This document shows, piece after piece, positions 16,047-24,680 of a DNA stretch of 64,000 nucleotides; the stretch's first letter is position 1, and the number at the start of each line of letters is the position of its first letter. Source of the DNA: Rhizobiales bacterium Y(2018) (lineage in GTDB: Bacteria; Pseudomonadota; Alphaproteobacteria; Rhizobiales; Aestuariivirgaceae). Where the stretch lies: NCBI GenBank assembly GCA_005502925.1, contig SCPD01000010.1, forward strand, positions 124,001 through 188,000. Reading direction: 5' to 3'. Made by a program: the position numbers and the translations under genes. The notes under the pieces are model-generated. The model ran no database searches. It had not been told where the DNA came from and saw nothing but the letters and a program-made list of their open reading frames with translations.

Positions 16047-16927
16047 TCTACGTCATCCAGACCCTGGTCGATGCGGTGAGCGTGGGAGCGGTCTATGCGC
16101 TCTCGGCCTTGGGGATCGGCCTGCTCTTCGGCGTCATGCGGCTGGTGAATTTCGCGCAAGGAGAGTTCGTGACCATCGGCATCTACACATTGATGCTCAC
16201 CGTCGGCCTGTGGTTTCCGCTCGCCGCGATCCTGACGGTCTTTGTCGTTGTGCTGCTGGCGCTGCTCGCCGACCGTCTCGCCTTCAAGCCGGTGCGCGAT
16301 GCCGATCCGGCGACGATGCTGATCACAAGCTTTGCGCTCAGCTATCTCCTGCAGAATGTGCTGGTTCTCATCTTCGGGGCGCGACCCATCGGGTTCAACA
16401 TCATCCCTGAACTCGGCTTGCCGGTCATGATCGGAGAGATCCGCATTCCACGCCTGAATATCCTGACGATCTGCGTTGCCGCCGGCCTGCTGACCGGCAT
16501 AGCGCTCTTCCTGCGGCGCACGCGCATCGGGATCGAAATGCGGGCCGCGGCGGTCGATTTCAGAATGGCGCGGCTATTGGGAATCAAGGGCGATCGGGTG
16601 ATCGCCGTCGCCTTCGCCCTGACCGGGGTACTGTCGGCGGTCGTCGCCATTCTCTTCGCGGCGCAGACCGGCACCGCGGCGCCGACATACGGGCTGCAAC
16701 TCGCCTTGGTGGGTTTCGTCGCGACGGTCATCGGTGGAATGGGAAGCCTTGTCGGCGCGGTGTTCGGCGGCATGATCGTCGGCGTCGTGACGGTGTGTCT
16801 GCAGGCTCTGCTGCCACCGGAATTGCGGGTCTTCCGCGAGGCTTTTGTTTATGCCGTGGTCATCGCGATCCTGGTGTTGCGGCCAGATGGACTCTTTCAA
16901 GGTGTCGGCTCGAGGGAGCGCGTATGA
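16043..16927 (+). CDS. ABC importer permease, LivH type
   Basis: 294-residue inner-membrane permease with about eight hydrophobic segments. LivH marks include the N-terminal ALSALGIGLLFGVMRLVNFAQGEF block and, near the middle, RRTRIGIEMRAAAVDFRMARLLGI, the cytoplasmic loop that contacts the ATPase, followed by the VIGGMGSLVGAVFGG segment near residue 235. The start overlaps the LivF-type stop (ATGA) and its own stop overlaps the LivM-type start in the same way. It forms the translocation pore with LivM. Confidence 0.95.
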   Translation: MIYVIQTLVDAVSVGAVYALSALGIGLLFGVMRLVNFAQGEFVTIGIYTLMLTVGLWFPLAAILTVFVVVLLALLADRLAFKPVRDADPATMLITSFALSYLLQNVLVLIFGARPIGFNIIPELGLPVMIGEIRIPRLNILTICVAAGLLTGIALFLRRTRIGIEMRAAAVDFRMARLLGIKGDRVIAVAFALTGVLSAVVAILFAAQTGTAAPTYGLQLALVGFVATVIGGMGSLVGAVFGGMIVGVVTVCLQALLPPELRVFREAFVYAVVIAILVLRPDGLFQGVGSRERV

Positions 16928-17928
16928 TGACGCGGCGCTGGTCGACATTCGCTCTACTGTCTCTGGCGATCCTCGTCGTCGCCGGTATCGGCTGGGCCGG
17001 GTCGGACATTTTCCAGCGTTTTGTCATCGATATGCTGGTGAAGCTGGTCGTGGTGCTGGGCCTGGCTGTCTTCGTGGGAAATTCCGGGGTGTTTTCCTTT
17101 GGGCACGCAAGCTTCGCGGCGCTCGGCGCCTATAGTTCGGCCTGGTTTACCTTGCCGGTGGCCGCCAAGAAGATCTTCCTTCCCCAGCTTCCGGCCTTCG
17201 CACTGTCGACGCAAGTCGGATTGCCGACGGGCGCCGCCATCGGCGTGGCCTTCGCCTCGCTGGTGGGGCTCGCCATCGGGGTGATCATCGTCCAGCTTTC
17301 GGGGCTCGGCGCCAGCATCGCAACCGTCGCCTGGCTCGCCATCGTCACGACGGTTCTCGCCAATGCCGATGCCTATACACGGGGCACGAGCTCGCTGGTC
17401 GGCCTGCCGCTCGCAACCGGCATCGGCGCGGCTCTGGTCTCGGCGCTTCTGGCGCTGTTCATCGCCTTCCTGTTCAAGACGTCGCGCTACGGCCTGATGC
17501 TGCAAGCTTCGCGCGAGGACGAGGTGGCGGCCAAGGCCACCGGCATCTCGGTTCGCGCCGTGCGCCTGTGGGCCTTTGTTCTGTCCGCCGCGCTGGTGGC
17601 ACTTGGCGGCATATTGCAAGGCCACTTCCGCGGCGTATTGACGGTCAGCCAGTTCTATTTCGAATTCACCTATCTGACGCTCGCGATGCTCGTCATTGGC
17701 GGAATCAGAAGTCTTTCCGGCGCGGTCATTGGCACATTCCTGGTGGCGGGCTGTGCCGAGATGCTGCGCATCGTTTCGGGTGGCTTCGAGATCGCCGGCC
17801 TGATGGTGCCGGCGCTGCCGGGCTTACGGGAAATCGGCCTCGCTTTGATGATGCTGATCGTGCTTCTGGCGCGGCCCCGTGGCATCATGGGCAGCCGCGA
17901 ATTCACGTGGCCCGTGAAAACAGGTTAA
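16924..17928 (+). CDS. ABC importer permease, LivM type
   Basis: 334-residue second permease. LivM marks include GNSGVFSFGHASFAALGAY, the coupling loop TSRYGLMLQASREDEVAAKATGI (about residues 183-205) and VIGGIRSLSGAVIGT. The ATG at 16924 (or the adjoining ATG 16927) overlaps the LivH stop; upstream in-frame codons fall inside livH and are rejected. Last gene of the hyu-liv run: its stop overlaps the stop of a convergent MFS gene by four bases, so no room is left for a separate terminator. Confidence 0.94.
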   Translation: MMTRRWSTFALLSLAILVVAGIGWAGSDIFQRFVIDMLVKLVVVLGLAVFVGNSGVFSFGHASFAALGAYSSAWFTLPVAAKKIFLPQLPAFALSTQVGLPTGAAIGVAFASLVGLAIGVIIVQLSGLGASIATVAWLAIVTTVLANADAYTRGTSSLVGLPLATGIGAALVSALLALFIAFLFKTSRYGLMLQASREDEVAAKATGISVRAVRLWAFVLSAALVALGGILQGHFRGVLTVSQFYFEFTYLTLAMLVIGGIRSLSGAVIGTFLVAGCAEMLRIVSGGFEIAGLMVPALPGLREIGLALMMLIVLLARPRGIMGSREFTWPVKTG

Positions 17929-19085
17929 GCACGTCTTGCGGCGCGACCCGCGCTTGCCGTGCGGGCGGCGATGGCGACAACGAAGGCGGCAAAGACCATC
18001 GCCGTCGCGTAGGGCAGGCCGTCGGGACCGAACCGGTCCATGGCCCAGCCACCGATGAGAGCGCCAACCAGGGCGCCGGCGCCCCACGTGGTGGAGAAGG
18101 CCGCCGTGCCGGCGACAAGCTCATTGCCGGAGAAACGTTCGCCGAGCTCGGCCAGCGCCATGGTGTAGATGCCGGCCGAGGTGGCGCCGGTTACGACCAG
18201 CACGGGCCAGAGCAACCAGGTGCCGAAGGCGGAGGGAATGAGGGCGCTGCCGATAACGGTGGTGAAGGCGCACACCACCATCATGCCGCGCTTGCTCCAG
18301 TGGTCGGCAATCCAGCCGATGGGGAATTGCAGCCCGGCATTGCCGATGATGAAAGCGGTCAGCATCAGCGCCGCGGTTTCCTGGTCGAAGCCTTTCTTGA
18401 CGCCATAGACGGGCATCAGGCCCAGATAGGCAGCGTCGATGACGGCAAACAGGGTCACGGCGCTGATCAGGATGGGCGCCAGACGCGCGAAGCCCAGGAT
18501 GGAAAGCTGACGCTCCCCGGTTTCGGGCACAAGGGTGCCGATCGAGCGGTAGTAGAACATCGGTATCGTGCTGGCGGCCAAGAAGCCGGCGCCGATGAAG
18601 AAGGGCAATATGGTTTCGATGCCGGTGAAGCTGATCAGCGCCGAGCCGAGGCCGAAGCTCACGGACAGGATGCTGGCATAAAGCGCCATGATGCGCGAGC
18701 GCGCCGGTCCGAAGGCCGCCTCGACCACCCAGGCCTCGCTTACCGTGAACAGCGCCCCGACAGCGAGGCCGTGGAGGAAGCGAAGCACGAACCACGCCCA
18801 GTATATCGGCGTGAAGGGATAGGCCACGATTATCGCAGCGGTCAGGAAGGCGGCGACGATCGCCACCGGCCGGGTACCCAGGCGACTCGTCAGATGCGGC
18901 ACGAGGAAGCCCGAGACCAGGATGCCCAAGGGCTGCATCGCCGTGTTGATACCGATCACCTTGGGCGGTACGCCGTGCTTCTCCATAACCAGGGAGAGCA
19001 GGGGAAATACGAGCCCGAGCGCGAAGCCGAAAACGGTGACGGCCGAGATGGCGGCGAAGAGATTGATCCAGCGCTGTCTATCCAT
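17925..19085 (-). CDS. MFS transporter, tandem copy 2
   Basis: 386-residue major facilitator protein with about twelve transmembrane segments. It shows the cytoplasmic loop pattern after helix 2 (LTSRLGTRPVAIVAA) and GAIGGWAMDRFG-like glycines late in the protein. It is homologous to the gene just upstream: both share FLHG/FFGMAAG(T/A)LFTVSEAWx(V/M), GLQFPIG/LLQLPIG and DHWSKRGM/DRWSRLGV segments, so the pair arose by tandem duplication. Its start overlaps the end of the first copy by eight bases, indicating one transcript. Substrate is unknown. It converges with the importer operon at 17928. Confidence 0.88.
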   Translation of the reverse strand: MDRQRWINLFAAISAVTVFGFALGLVFPLLSLVMEKHGVPPKVIGINTAMQPLGILVSGFLVPHLTSRLGTRPVAIVAAFLTAAIIVAYPFTPIYWAWFVLRFLHGLAVGALFTVSEAWVVEAAFGPARSRIMALYASILSVSFGLGSALISFTGIETILPFFIGAGFLAASTIPMFYYRSIGTLVPETGERQLSILGFARLAPILISAVTLFAVIDAAYLGLMPVYGVKKGFDQETAALMLTAFIIGNAGLQFPIGWIADHWSKRGMMVVCAFTTVIGSALIPSAFGTWLLWPVLVVTGATSAGIYTMALAELGERFSGNELVAGTAAFSTTWGAGALVGALIGGWAMDRFGPDGLPYATAMVFAAFVVAIAARTASAGRAARRA

Positions 19086-20247
19086 GCGCCACTCCCTGCA
19101 CCAGCCGGCCGCGCGAGAGGCCGAGACCTATGAGCAGGATGATGTAGATGGCCGTGACTGTGATCGGGATGGCGATGATGCCGAAGGCGTCGGTTGCAGC
19201 CCCAGCGATCGGCGGGCCCAATATGCCGCCGACACCCCACATGGCGGCAAAAGCGGCGCTTCCGGCGATGAGATCGGGGCCTTTGAAATTATCGCCGAGG
19301 ATGGTGAGGGCGATGGTGTAGATCGCATAGGCGGTGGTGCCGAGGACCAGCATCACCGGCCAGATCAGCCAGGACTGGATCGTCCAGATCATCGACAAAG
19401 CCAGCACCGCGGTGATGATGGCCGAAAGCACGATCACGCCGAGCCTGGACCATCTGTCGGCAAGAAGGCCGATCGGCAGTTGCAATAATGCATTGCCGAT
19501 GATCGAGACGCCGAGGATGGTGGTCACCTGCTCGACGGGAAGCCCGGAGCGCAGCCCGAAGATCGGGAAGAAGGACAGGATGACCGAATCGAAGAAGGTG
19601 AGCGTGCCGACGGCGAAGAGCAACAGCGGCGCCCGGCCCACGAAAGCCCAGAAGCCGCCGCCTTCCTCATGCCGGAAGGAGTCTTCGGAGATGCGCAGGA
19701 AGGTGAGCGGCACGGCGCTCATGCCGACGCACAAAATGCCGATCAGCCAGGGCGCCCAGCCGTCGATGCCGGTGAGCGGGATGATCAGCGGGCCGATCGA
19801 AAAACTGACGGCGAGCACGCTCGTATAAAGGCCCATGGTGCGGCCGCGGTTGCTCTGCTGGGCGCCGCTCATGATCCAGGCCTCGCTCACCGTGAACAAG
19901 GTGCCGGCGGCCATGCCGAAGAAGAAGCGGATGGCGAACCACGCCCACACGCTGGGGAACAGCTTGAAGGCGGCAAGCGTCGCCATGGTGACGAGAATGG
20001 CGATGTAAACGACGCGCTTGGAGCCGAAGCGCGAAACGATGCGCGGCAGAAACGGGCCGCCGATCATGATACCGAGCGGCGACATGGCGGCGTTGAGACC
20101 CATGATCCAGGCCGGAACATGGCTCTTCTCCATCAGCAGCGGCAGCATCTGCAAAGTGAGGCCCATGGCGATGTCGCAGGAAGCGACGGTCGCGATGGCG
20201 GCGACAATCGTCCGGTAGCGCTGCGCGAATGGCAAAGGCGCCGACAT
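19078..20247 (-). CDS. MFS transporter, tandem copy 1
   Basis: 389-residue major facilitator protein with about twelve transmembrane segments, first gene of a two-gene operon on the minus strand. The loop VSRFGSKRVVYIAI after helix 2 and the IRFFFGMAAGTLFTVSEAW segment are of the sugar/drug transporter type often labelled YcaD-like, but I cannot assign a substrate. It is divergent from the MBL hydrolase gene (about 118 bases between starts). Two adjacent homologous MFS genes could form a hetero-dimer-like pair or be two specificities; nothing in the sequence decides. Confidence 0.88.
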   Translation of the reverse strand: MSAPLPFAQRYRTIVAAIATVASCDIAMGLTLQMLPLLMEKSHVPAWIMGLNAAMSPLGIMIGGPFLPRIVSRFGSKRVVYIAILVTMATLAAFKLFPSVWAWFAIRFFFGMAAGTLFTVSEAWIMSGAQQSNRGRTMGLYTSVLAVSFSIGPLIIPLTGIDGWAPWLIGILCVGMSAVPLTFLRISEDSFRHEEGGGFWAFVGRAPLLLFAVGTLTFFDSVILSFFPIFGLRSGLPVEQVTTILGVSIIGNALLQLPIGLLADRWSRLGVIVLSAIITAVLALSMIWTIQSWLIWPVMLVLGTTAYAIYTIALTILGDNFKGPDLIAGSAAFAAMWGVGGILGPPIAGAATDAFGIIAIPITVTAIYIILLIGLGLSRGRLVQGVAHG

Positions 20248-20365
20248 TGCTGGTCCTTGAAAGAAAATGGTTGCTCGCTGAAACCTCTAGCGGTTCCGCG
20301 CGTCCTACCGCAAGTGCAGCCCTGTGTCTTGCGCATGACGCCTCGCGCCGCTATGCACTGGGGCC

Positions 20366-21010
20366 ATGACACGCCCAAAAATCATGATCATTCCGGTCAC
20401 GCCTTTCCAGCAGAATTGCTCGCTCGTCTGGAACGAGGATACGCGTATCGGCGCCGTCGTCGATCCCGGCGGCGATGTCGATGTGATCCGCAAGGCTATC
20501 GATCAGGCACAGGTCACGGTGGAGAAGATTCTGCTGACCCATGGGCATATCGATCATGCCGGCGGTGCTGCGGAATTGCGTGACCAACTCAAGGTCGCAA
20601 TCGAGGGGCCGCACGAGAAAGATGCTTTCCTGCTCAAGGACCTGCCGAAATCAGGGGCTCAGTACGGTTATCAAGCCCTCGCGTTCACGCCCGACCGCTG
20701 GCTCCAGGAAGGCGACAAGGTCACGGTCGGCGCGCTGGAATTCGATATTCTCGAATGTCCGGGCCACACACCGGGCTCGGTGGTGCTGTTCAACAACGCG
20801 CATCGCTTCTGCCTCATGGGCGATGTGCTGTTCCAGGGCTCGGTGGGACGCACCGATTTTCCCTATGGCGATCATGACACGTTGATCGCCGCGATCCGCG
20901 ACAAGCTGCTGCCGCTCGGCGACGATGTGGCGTTCCTGCCCGGCCATGGCCCGGCCAGCACGATCGGCGAGGAACGGCGCGGCAATCCGTTCCTCACCGG
21001 GCTGAGCTGA
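20366..21010 (+). CDS. MBL-fold metallohydrolase, glyoxalase II-like
   Basis: 214-residue cytosolic metallo-beta-lactamase-fold enzyme. Metal ligands are visible: THGHIDHAGG (HxHxDH, about residues 54-63), His in CPGHTPGS, Asp in LMGDVLF and a C-terminal His in LPGHGP. The plan matches the small YcbL-type glyoxalase II / hydroxyacylglutathione hydrolase-like family. VLF(Q)GSVGRTDFPYGD is also typical of that group. Substrate may be a lactoylglutathione or other thioester. It is divergent from the MFS pair and convergent with the second L,D-transpeptidase gene 20 bases downstream. Confidence 0.92.
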   Translation: MTRPKIMIIPVTPFQQNCSLVWNEDTRIGAVVDPGGDVDVIRKAIDQAQVTVEKILLTHGHIDHAGGAAELRDQLKVAIEGPHEKDAFLLKDLPKSGAQYGYQALAFTPDRWLQEGDKVTVGALEFDILECPGHTPGSVVLFNNAHRFCLMGDVLFQGSVGRTDFPYGDHDTLIAAIRDKLLPLGDDVAFLPGHGPASTIGEERRGNPFLTGLS

Positions 21011-21030
21011 AGGCGGCCTGGGATTGTGCG

Positions 21031-21672
21031 TCAGATGCCTTGCGCGAGGACCACGACGCGGGAGCCGATCGGAGCGCGACGGTAGAGCTCGATCACATCT
21101 TCATTGATCATCCGGATGCAGCCGGACGACAAGGCCTTGCCGATGGTCTGCGGCGCATTGGTGCCGTGCAGACGGTAGAGCGTGTCGCGGCCGTTCTGGA
21201 AGAGATAGAGGGCGCGCGCGCCCAGCGGATTGTCGGGGCCGCCCGGCATGCCGTCCTTCCATTTCGCCGCATTGGGATCGCGCTCGACCATTTCGGGCGG
21301 CGGCGTCCAGCGCGGCCACATGACCTTGCGCTGCACATCGGCGAGCCCGGCCCAGCGGAAACCCTCGCGGCCGACGCCGACACCGAAGCGGATGGCCTCG
21401 CGCCGTTCCAGAATGAGATAGAGATGGCGCTCGGCGGTATCGACGATGATGGTGCCCGGCCAGTGGCGGCCTTCATACGGCACGATCTGGCGGCGGAACT
21501 TCTTCGGGATTTTGCTCATGTCGGTCGGCGGGAAAATGATCAAATCATTGTAGTCCTTGCCGGGCCGGAACTGCTCCAGCTGCTGCTGGGCGCCTGCCGC
21601 CGTCGCCGCAAGGCCGGCAAAGGCAGCACTTCCCGCCGCCAGGAAGCGCCGTCTGTTGATACTGCTCGTCAT
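21031..21672 (-). CDS. L,D-transpeptidase, YkuD domain, paralogue of the 2.3-kb gene
   Basis: 213-residue periplasmic peptidoglycan enzyme. A twin-arginine signal (NRRRFLAAGSAAFAG) is followed by a linker and the YkuD domain. The catalytic part reads RLHGTN ... SSGCIRM with Cys as nucleophile. Start is ATG 21672 with a perfect AGGAGG seven or so bases upstream; upstream in-frame codons add only non-conserved residues. It shares long identical stretches with the protein at 2344-3018 (for example DPNAAKW, GGPDNPLGARALYL and SSGCIRM), so the two are recent paralogues, probably partly redundant. Neighbours do not suggest a special role. Confidence 0.93.
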   Translation of the reverse strand: MTSSINRRRFLAAGSAAFAGLAATAAGAQQQLEQFRPGKDYNDLIIFPPTDMSKIPKKFRRQIVPYEGRHWPGTIIVDTAERHLYLILERREAIRFGVGVGREGFRWAGLADVQRKVMWPRWTPPPEMVERDPNAAKWKDGMPGGPDNPLGARALYLFQNGRDTLYRLHGTNAPQTIGKALSSGCIRMINEDVIELYRRAPIGSRVVVLAQGI

Positions 21673-21796
21673 TAGGCCTCCTCTATGAAACGTCGCCGCT
21701 TCAGGCTGCCTCAACCCGAAGTGACAGGCGCGATCGACATGTTGAATTTAACTTGGTGCGACGTGTTGCCGATACGCACTTTTGCGTGTCAGGTCC

Positions 21797-22213
21797 TCAA
21801 ATGCCGACAAGGCGGATCTTGCCGACATGATAGGCGTCGCCGGTGCTCTTGAACTGATTGCATTCGGTCGGCTGGCCGCCGATGCTCTGGCACAGCTCGC
21901 CCTGTGTCGCAGACCAGGTGCCGCGGCCTTCGCCCTTGACGTCGTCCTGGTAGGTCAGCGAGCCGTCTTCATTATAGGTGATGAAACCGCTCGCATCGGG
22001 GCGGGTATATTGCCAGCTCTTGCCGATCAGGGTGGAGCGGATCTCCTCGGCGGAGAGCAGGCGGATCGGCTCGGCCTGGGCGGCCGGCGCCGACGAGGTC
22101 GGCGTCTGGCCGCCATTGAGGATCTTGATGGCGCTCTTGTCCGGGGACGATGCGCAGCCCGCCAGAATCAGCAGGGCAGCCACCGCCAAGCTCCATCTCG
22201 AATAATCGGTCAT
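21797..22213 (-). CDS. Lipoprotein of unknown function
   Basis: 138-residue putative lipoprotein: hydrophobic signal with lipobox LILAGC (Cys at about residue 20), then a spacer and a compact C-terminal domain. This has LLSAEEIRSTLIGKSWQY, then DGSLTYQDD, GRGTWSATQGELCQ and CNQFKS, resembling small periplasmic proteins that report a predicted 'SLAEIxxLLxGnT' type of beta-rich fold; a conserved Trp and two Cys may form a disulfide. I chose ATG 22213 as it opens the lipoprotein signal; longer forms start within non-conserved sequence. No operon partner. Function not recognised. Confidence 0.75.
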   Translation of the reverse strand: MTDYSRWSLAVAALLILAGCASSPDKSAIKILNGGQTPTSSAPAAQAEPIRLLSAEEIRSTLIGKSWQYTRPDASGFITYNEDGSLTYQDDVKGEGRGTWSATQGELCQSIGGQPTECNQFKSTGDAYHVGKIRLVGI

Positions 22214-22328
22214 TCCCACAATCCTTAACCCCTGCGCCGGGCGCCATGTGTCACGTTTGAGCCCGGAGGGCAAGATTGACTGAGAGTGACGTTCGGATAG
22301 GGCGAAAACAGGGCAAGGGGGGCCTAAT

Positions 22329-23039
22329 TCAGCCGGCCTTGCGCACCACCTCCAGAAGTTCGCCCAGATGCTCGATATGGCGGTAGCGCTGGTGGCCACT
22401 CGGGACCTCGTCCTGCTCGAGCGCCCAGGTCAGGCTGTGCGGCACATAGACGCCCCAGCTGCCGGCCTTGATGGCCGGGACAATGTCGGATCTGAGCGAA
22501 TTTCCGACCATCATGGCCCGTTCCGGACCGTCGCCATGGCGGGTGAATATCCGCTCATAGGTGGCGGCCGATTTGTCGCTGACGATCTCCACCGCGCTGA
22601 AGAAGTCGCCGAGGCCGGATTGGGCGAGCTTGCGCTCCTGGTCGAACAGGTCGCCTTTGGTGATGAGGACGAGGCGATAGTCGCCGCTCAACTGCTCGAG
22701 CGCGGCGCGGGCATGCGGCAAAGGCTCGATCGGGTGGCTGAGCAGATCGCGCCCGGCATCGACGATCTGGTGGATGACGGTGGCGGGAACGCGACCCTCG
22801 GTCACCTCGATGGCGGTCTCGATCATCGACAGGGTGAAGCCCTTGATGCCGAAGCCATAGGCCTTGAGGTTGCGCCGCTCGGCCTCGAGCAGCCGGTTGG
22901 ACAGGGCCTCGGCTTCGGCATAATCGGCGAGCAGGCCGGCGAAGCGCTTCTCGGTCATCCGGTAAAACTGCTCGTTCTGCCACAGGGTGTCGTCGGCATC
23001 GAAGCCGATGGTCGAAAGCCCGGCCGGCGGGGAGGACAT
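22329..23039 (-). CDS. HAD-superfamily hydrolase
   Basis: 236-residue cytosolic haloacid-dehalogenase-fold phosphatase with an alpha-helical cap of the YjjG/GS1 type. Motif I is GFDADDTLW (nucleophile Asp and acid Asp, residues 13-17 region), motif II is the Thr of LITKGD, motif III a following Lys, and motif IV VGNSLRSDI. Probable activity is removal of phosphate from a small metabolite such as a nucleotide or phosphoglycolate. The gene stands alone, followed by an unrelated lipoprotein gene on the same strand about 115 bases downstream. Confidence 0.9.
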   Translation of the reverse strand: MSSPPAGLSTIGFDADDTLWQNEQFYRMTEKRFAGLLADYAEAEALSNRLLEAERRNLKAYGFGIKGFTLSMIETAIEVTEGRVPATVIHQIVDAGRDLLSHPIEPLPHARAALEQLSGDYRLVLITKGDLFDQERKLAQSGLGDFFSAVEIVSDKSAATYERIFTRHGDGPERAMMVGNSLRSDIVPAIKAGSWGVYVPHSLTWALEQDEVPSGHQRYRHIEHLGELLEVVRKAG

Positions 23040-23168
23040 CTCAAACCCATTCAGGTGTTGCGAAGCCGCGGAGCATAGGCCCGGGTGGCGAGCTGGTTCA
23101 ACCCCGACACACCTTGTCTCCCCGAGGAAAAGGTGGTTTATGGACGATAGTTAATGTTGGGGGCGGAA

Positions 23169-23690
23169 ATGAAACGGCGAACACTGCTTGTTTGCGCGGT
23201 GTTGTTGGCCGGATGCGGCACGACAAAGCTGGTACCGGATGATTACGCCGGACCTACGGCGCTGGTGAGGTACAGCGGCGTAAATCCCGCAGGCAGTGGA
23301 CAAGCGAATCATTCACAATATTTCGTGCTCGCGACTGTCGATGGGAAGGAAATCCCGAACTCCTTCAGTCAGGCACTCGCCGGCGCCGAGGGCTACACCA
23401 ATTTCCAGGCCCGTGAGCGCAAGGTCCCGGTGCGGCCGCTGAAGGTTACCTTGCGGGCGGTCGCTTATTTTCCCAAAGGCATAAAGGGCCAACCTGGAGT
23501 CGCAGGCCTCGACGAGATTGCCGCGGCTACCACCCAGAAGACCGTAAATTTCTCGCCGGTGGCGGGTGAGACCTACGTCGTGCGCGGCAAGGCCGATGAG
23601 CGGGCGGGCTCCGTCTGGATCGAGACCGCCGGCGGTCAGCGCGTCACCGATGTGGCCACGCTCAAAAGTCCAGGCTCGGCGGCGCAGTAG
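23169..23690 (+). CDS. Tandem lipoprotein family, copy 1
   Basis: 173-residue putative lipoprotein: MKRR start, hydrophobic stretch and lipobox LLAGC. The mature protein shows the motifs repeated in all five neighbours: LVPDDYAGPTALV near the N-terminus, VDGKEIPN in the middle, ERKVPVRPLKVTL, TVNFSPVAGETYVVRGK and a C-terminal SVWIETAGGQRVT. A GGGGGCGGAA ribosome site precedes ATG 23169. I do not recognise the family. The gene ends three bases before copy 2, so the copies form an operon. A short extension (about 13 residues) beyond the shared C-terminus is unique to this copy. Confidence 0.78.
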   Translation: MKRRTLLVCAVLLAGCGTTKLVPDDYAGPTALVRYSGVNPAGSGQANHSQYFVLATVDGKEIPNSFSQALAGAEGYTNFQARERKVPVRPLKVTLRAVAYFPKGIKGQPGVAGLDEIAAATTQKTVNFSPVAGETYVVRGKADERAGSVWIETAGGQRVTDVATLKSPGSAAQ

Positions 23691-23693
23691 CTG

Positions 23694-24163
23694 ATGAAAC
23701 GCTCGATAATACTGGCCGTTGTGCTGATGCTGACGGGGTGTGCAAGCAATCCGTTGCCGGACGATTATGCGGGACAGACCGCATTGGTCAAAGACAGCCA
23801 CGCCAATTATGTCGAGCAGGACGGCATGAAGCCCGAACATGTCGAGCTCTTCGCGATGATGTATGTCGACGGGAAGCTGATCAAGAACGGCCTCAGCAAC
23901 ACGATGGCGGCGACCATGCAGAGTCCGAACGGAATGATGATCATCGTGGGCGGCGAGCGAAGGGTACCGATCAAGCCTCTGAAAGTCGATCTGGTTAGGC
24001 AAGTTTTTTCGAGCTCGCTCCTGGGGCCTAAGTCACGCAAGACCGAACGGAGCGTCGGGTTCACGCCAGTGGCGGGCGAAACCTATGTGGGCGCGGCAGG
24101 CTCGCCGATTCCGGTTCCGATGTCTGGATTGAGACCGGAAGCGGCAAGAGAGTCACGCAATAG
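23694..24163 (+). pseudogene. Tandem lipoprotein family, copy 2, frameshifted near the C-terminus
   Basis: Lipobox LMLTGC, LPDDYAGQTALVKDS, VDGKLIKN, ERRVPIKPLKV and FTPVAGETYV match copies 1 and 3. Then the frame is lost: at 24089-24091 the sequence GTGGGCGCGGC lacks one base relative to the expected GTGGTGCGCGGC, so the read-through ORF ends in unrelated residues at 24194, overlapping the start of copy 3. In the other frame the missing C-terminus (SDVWIETGSGKRVTQ) continues to a stop at 24161-24163, 20 bases before copy 3. A single-base deletion or a sequencing error explains this. If real, the final 35 residues or so are altered. Confidence 0.78.
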
Positions 24164-24183
24164 TTTTTCGAAGGGGATGGCAG

Positions 24184-24663
24184 ATGAAGCGTAGGTTGTT
24201 GGTAATTTTTGGCGCACTGCTCTTGGCGGGCTGTGCCGCCAAGCTGGTGCCGGATGACTATGCCGGGCCGACAGCGGTGGTCCGGGACAGCAACGCCAAT
24301 TATGTCAGCGGAGGGTTCTTCAAGTCCGACCGCGCCGAAATCTATTCGATGACGGCTGTGGATGGGAAGGGTATCCCGAACGCTTTCAGTTCCACCTCAT
24401 CGGCCAGTGAGGGCCTTGGTATGGGCATGCGGCTCAAGAACGAAGAGCGGCGCGTCATGATCAAGCCGATGAAGGTCAAGCTGTTCGCGCTGATCTACTA
24501 TCCGGCGCCGATCAGCACTTTGTTCAACAAGACCTATGCCACCGAAAAGACGGTGAACTTCCATCCTGTCGCCGGCCAAAAATATGTCGTACGCGGCAAG
24601 CTGGGCGACTCGGGCTCCGATGTCTGGATCGAGACGGCGGGCGGCAAGAGAGTAACGCAGTAG
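24184..24663 (+). CDS. Tandem lipoprotein family, copy 3
   Basis: 159-residue intact copy. Lipobox LLLAGC (Cys at about residue 17), LVPDDYAGPTAVVRDSNANYVSGG, VDGKGIPN, ERRVMIKPMKVKL, TVNFHPVAGQKYVVRGK and SDVWIETAGGKRVTQ at the end. It serves as the best reference for the family, with the C-terminal motif that copy 2 has lost by a frameshift. ATG 24184 follows an AAGGGGATGG ribosome site. It is probably anchored in a membrane and exposed to the periplasm. No function is recognised. Confidence 0.78.
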   Translation: MKRRLLVIFGALLLAGCAAKLVPDDYAGPTAVVRDSNANYVSGGFFKSDRAEIYSMTAVDGKGIPNAFSSTSSASEGLGMGMRLKNEERRVMIKPMKVKLFALIYYPAPISTLFNKTYATEKTVNFHPVAGQKYVVRGKLGDSGSDVWIETAGGKRVTQ

Positions 24664-24680
24664 GCTTGCACGAGAAACAG

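Noticed and set aside
6287-17928. Island as a recently inserted mobile element
   Set aside because: No integrase, transposase, tRNA attachment site or terminal repeat is seen at either edge, and base and codon use look like the neighbours.
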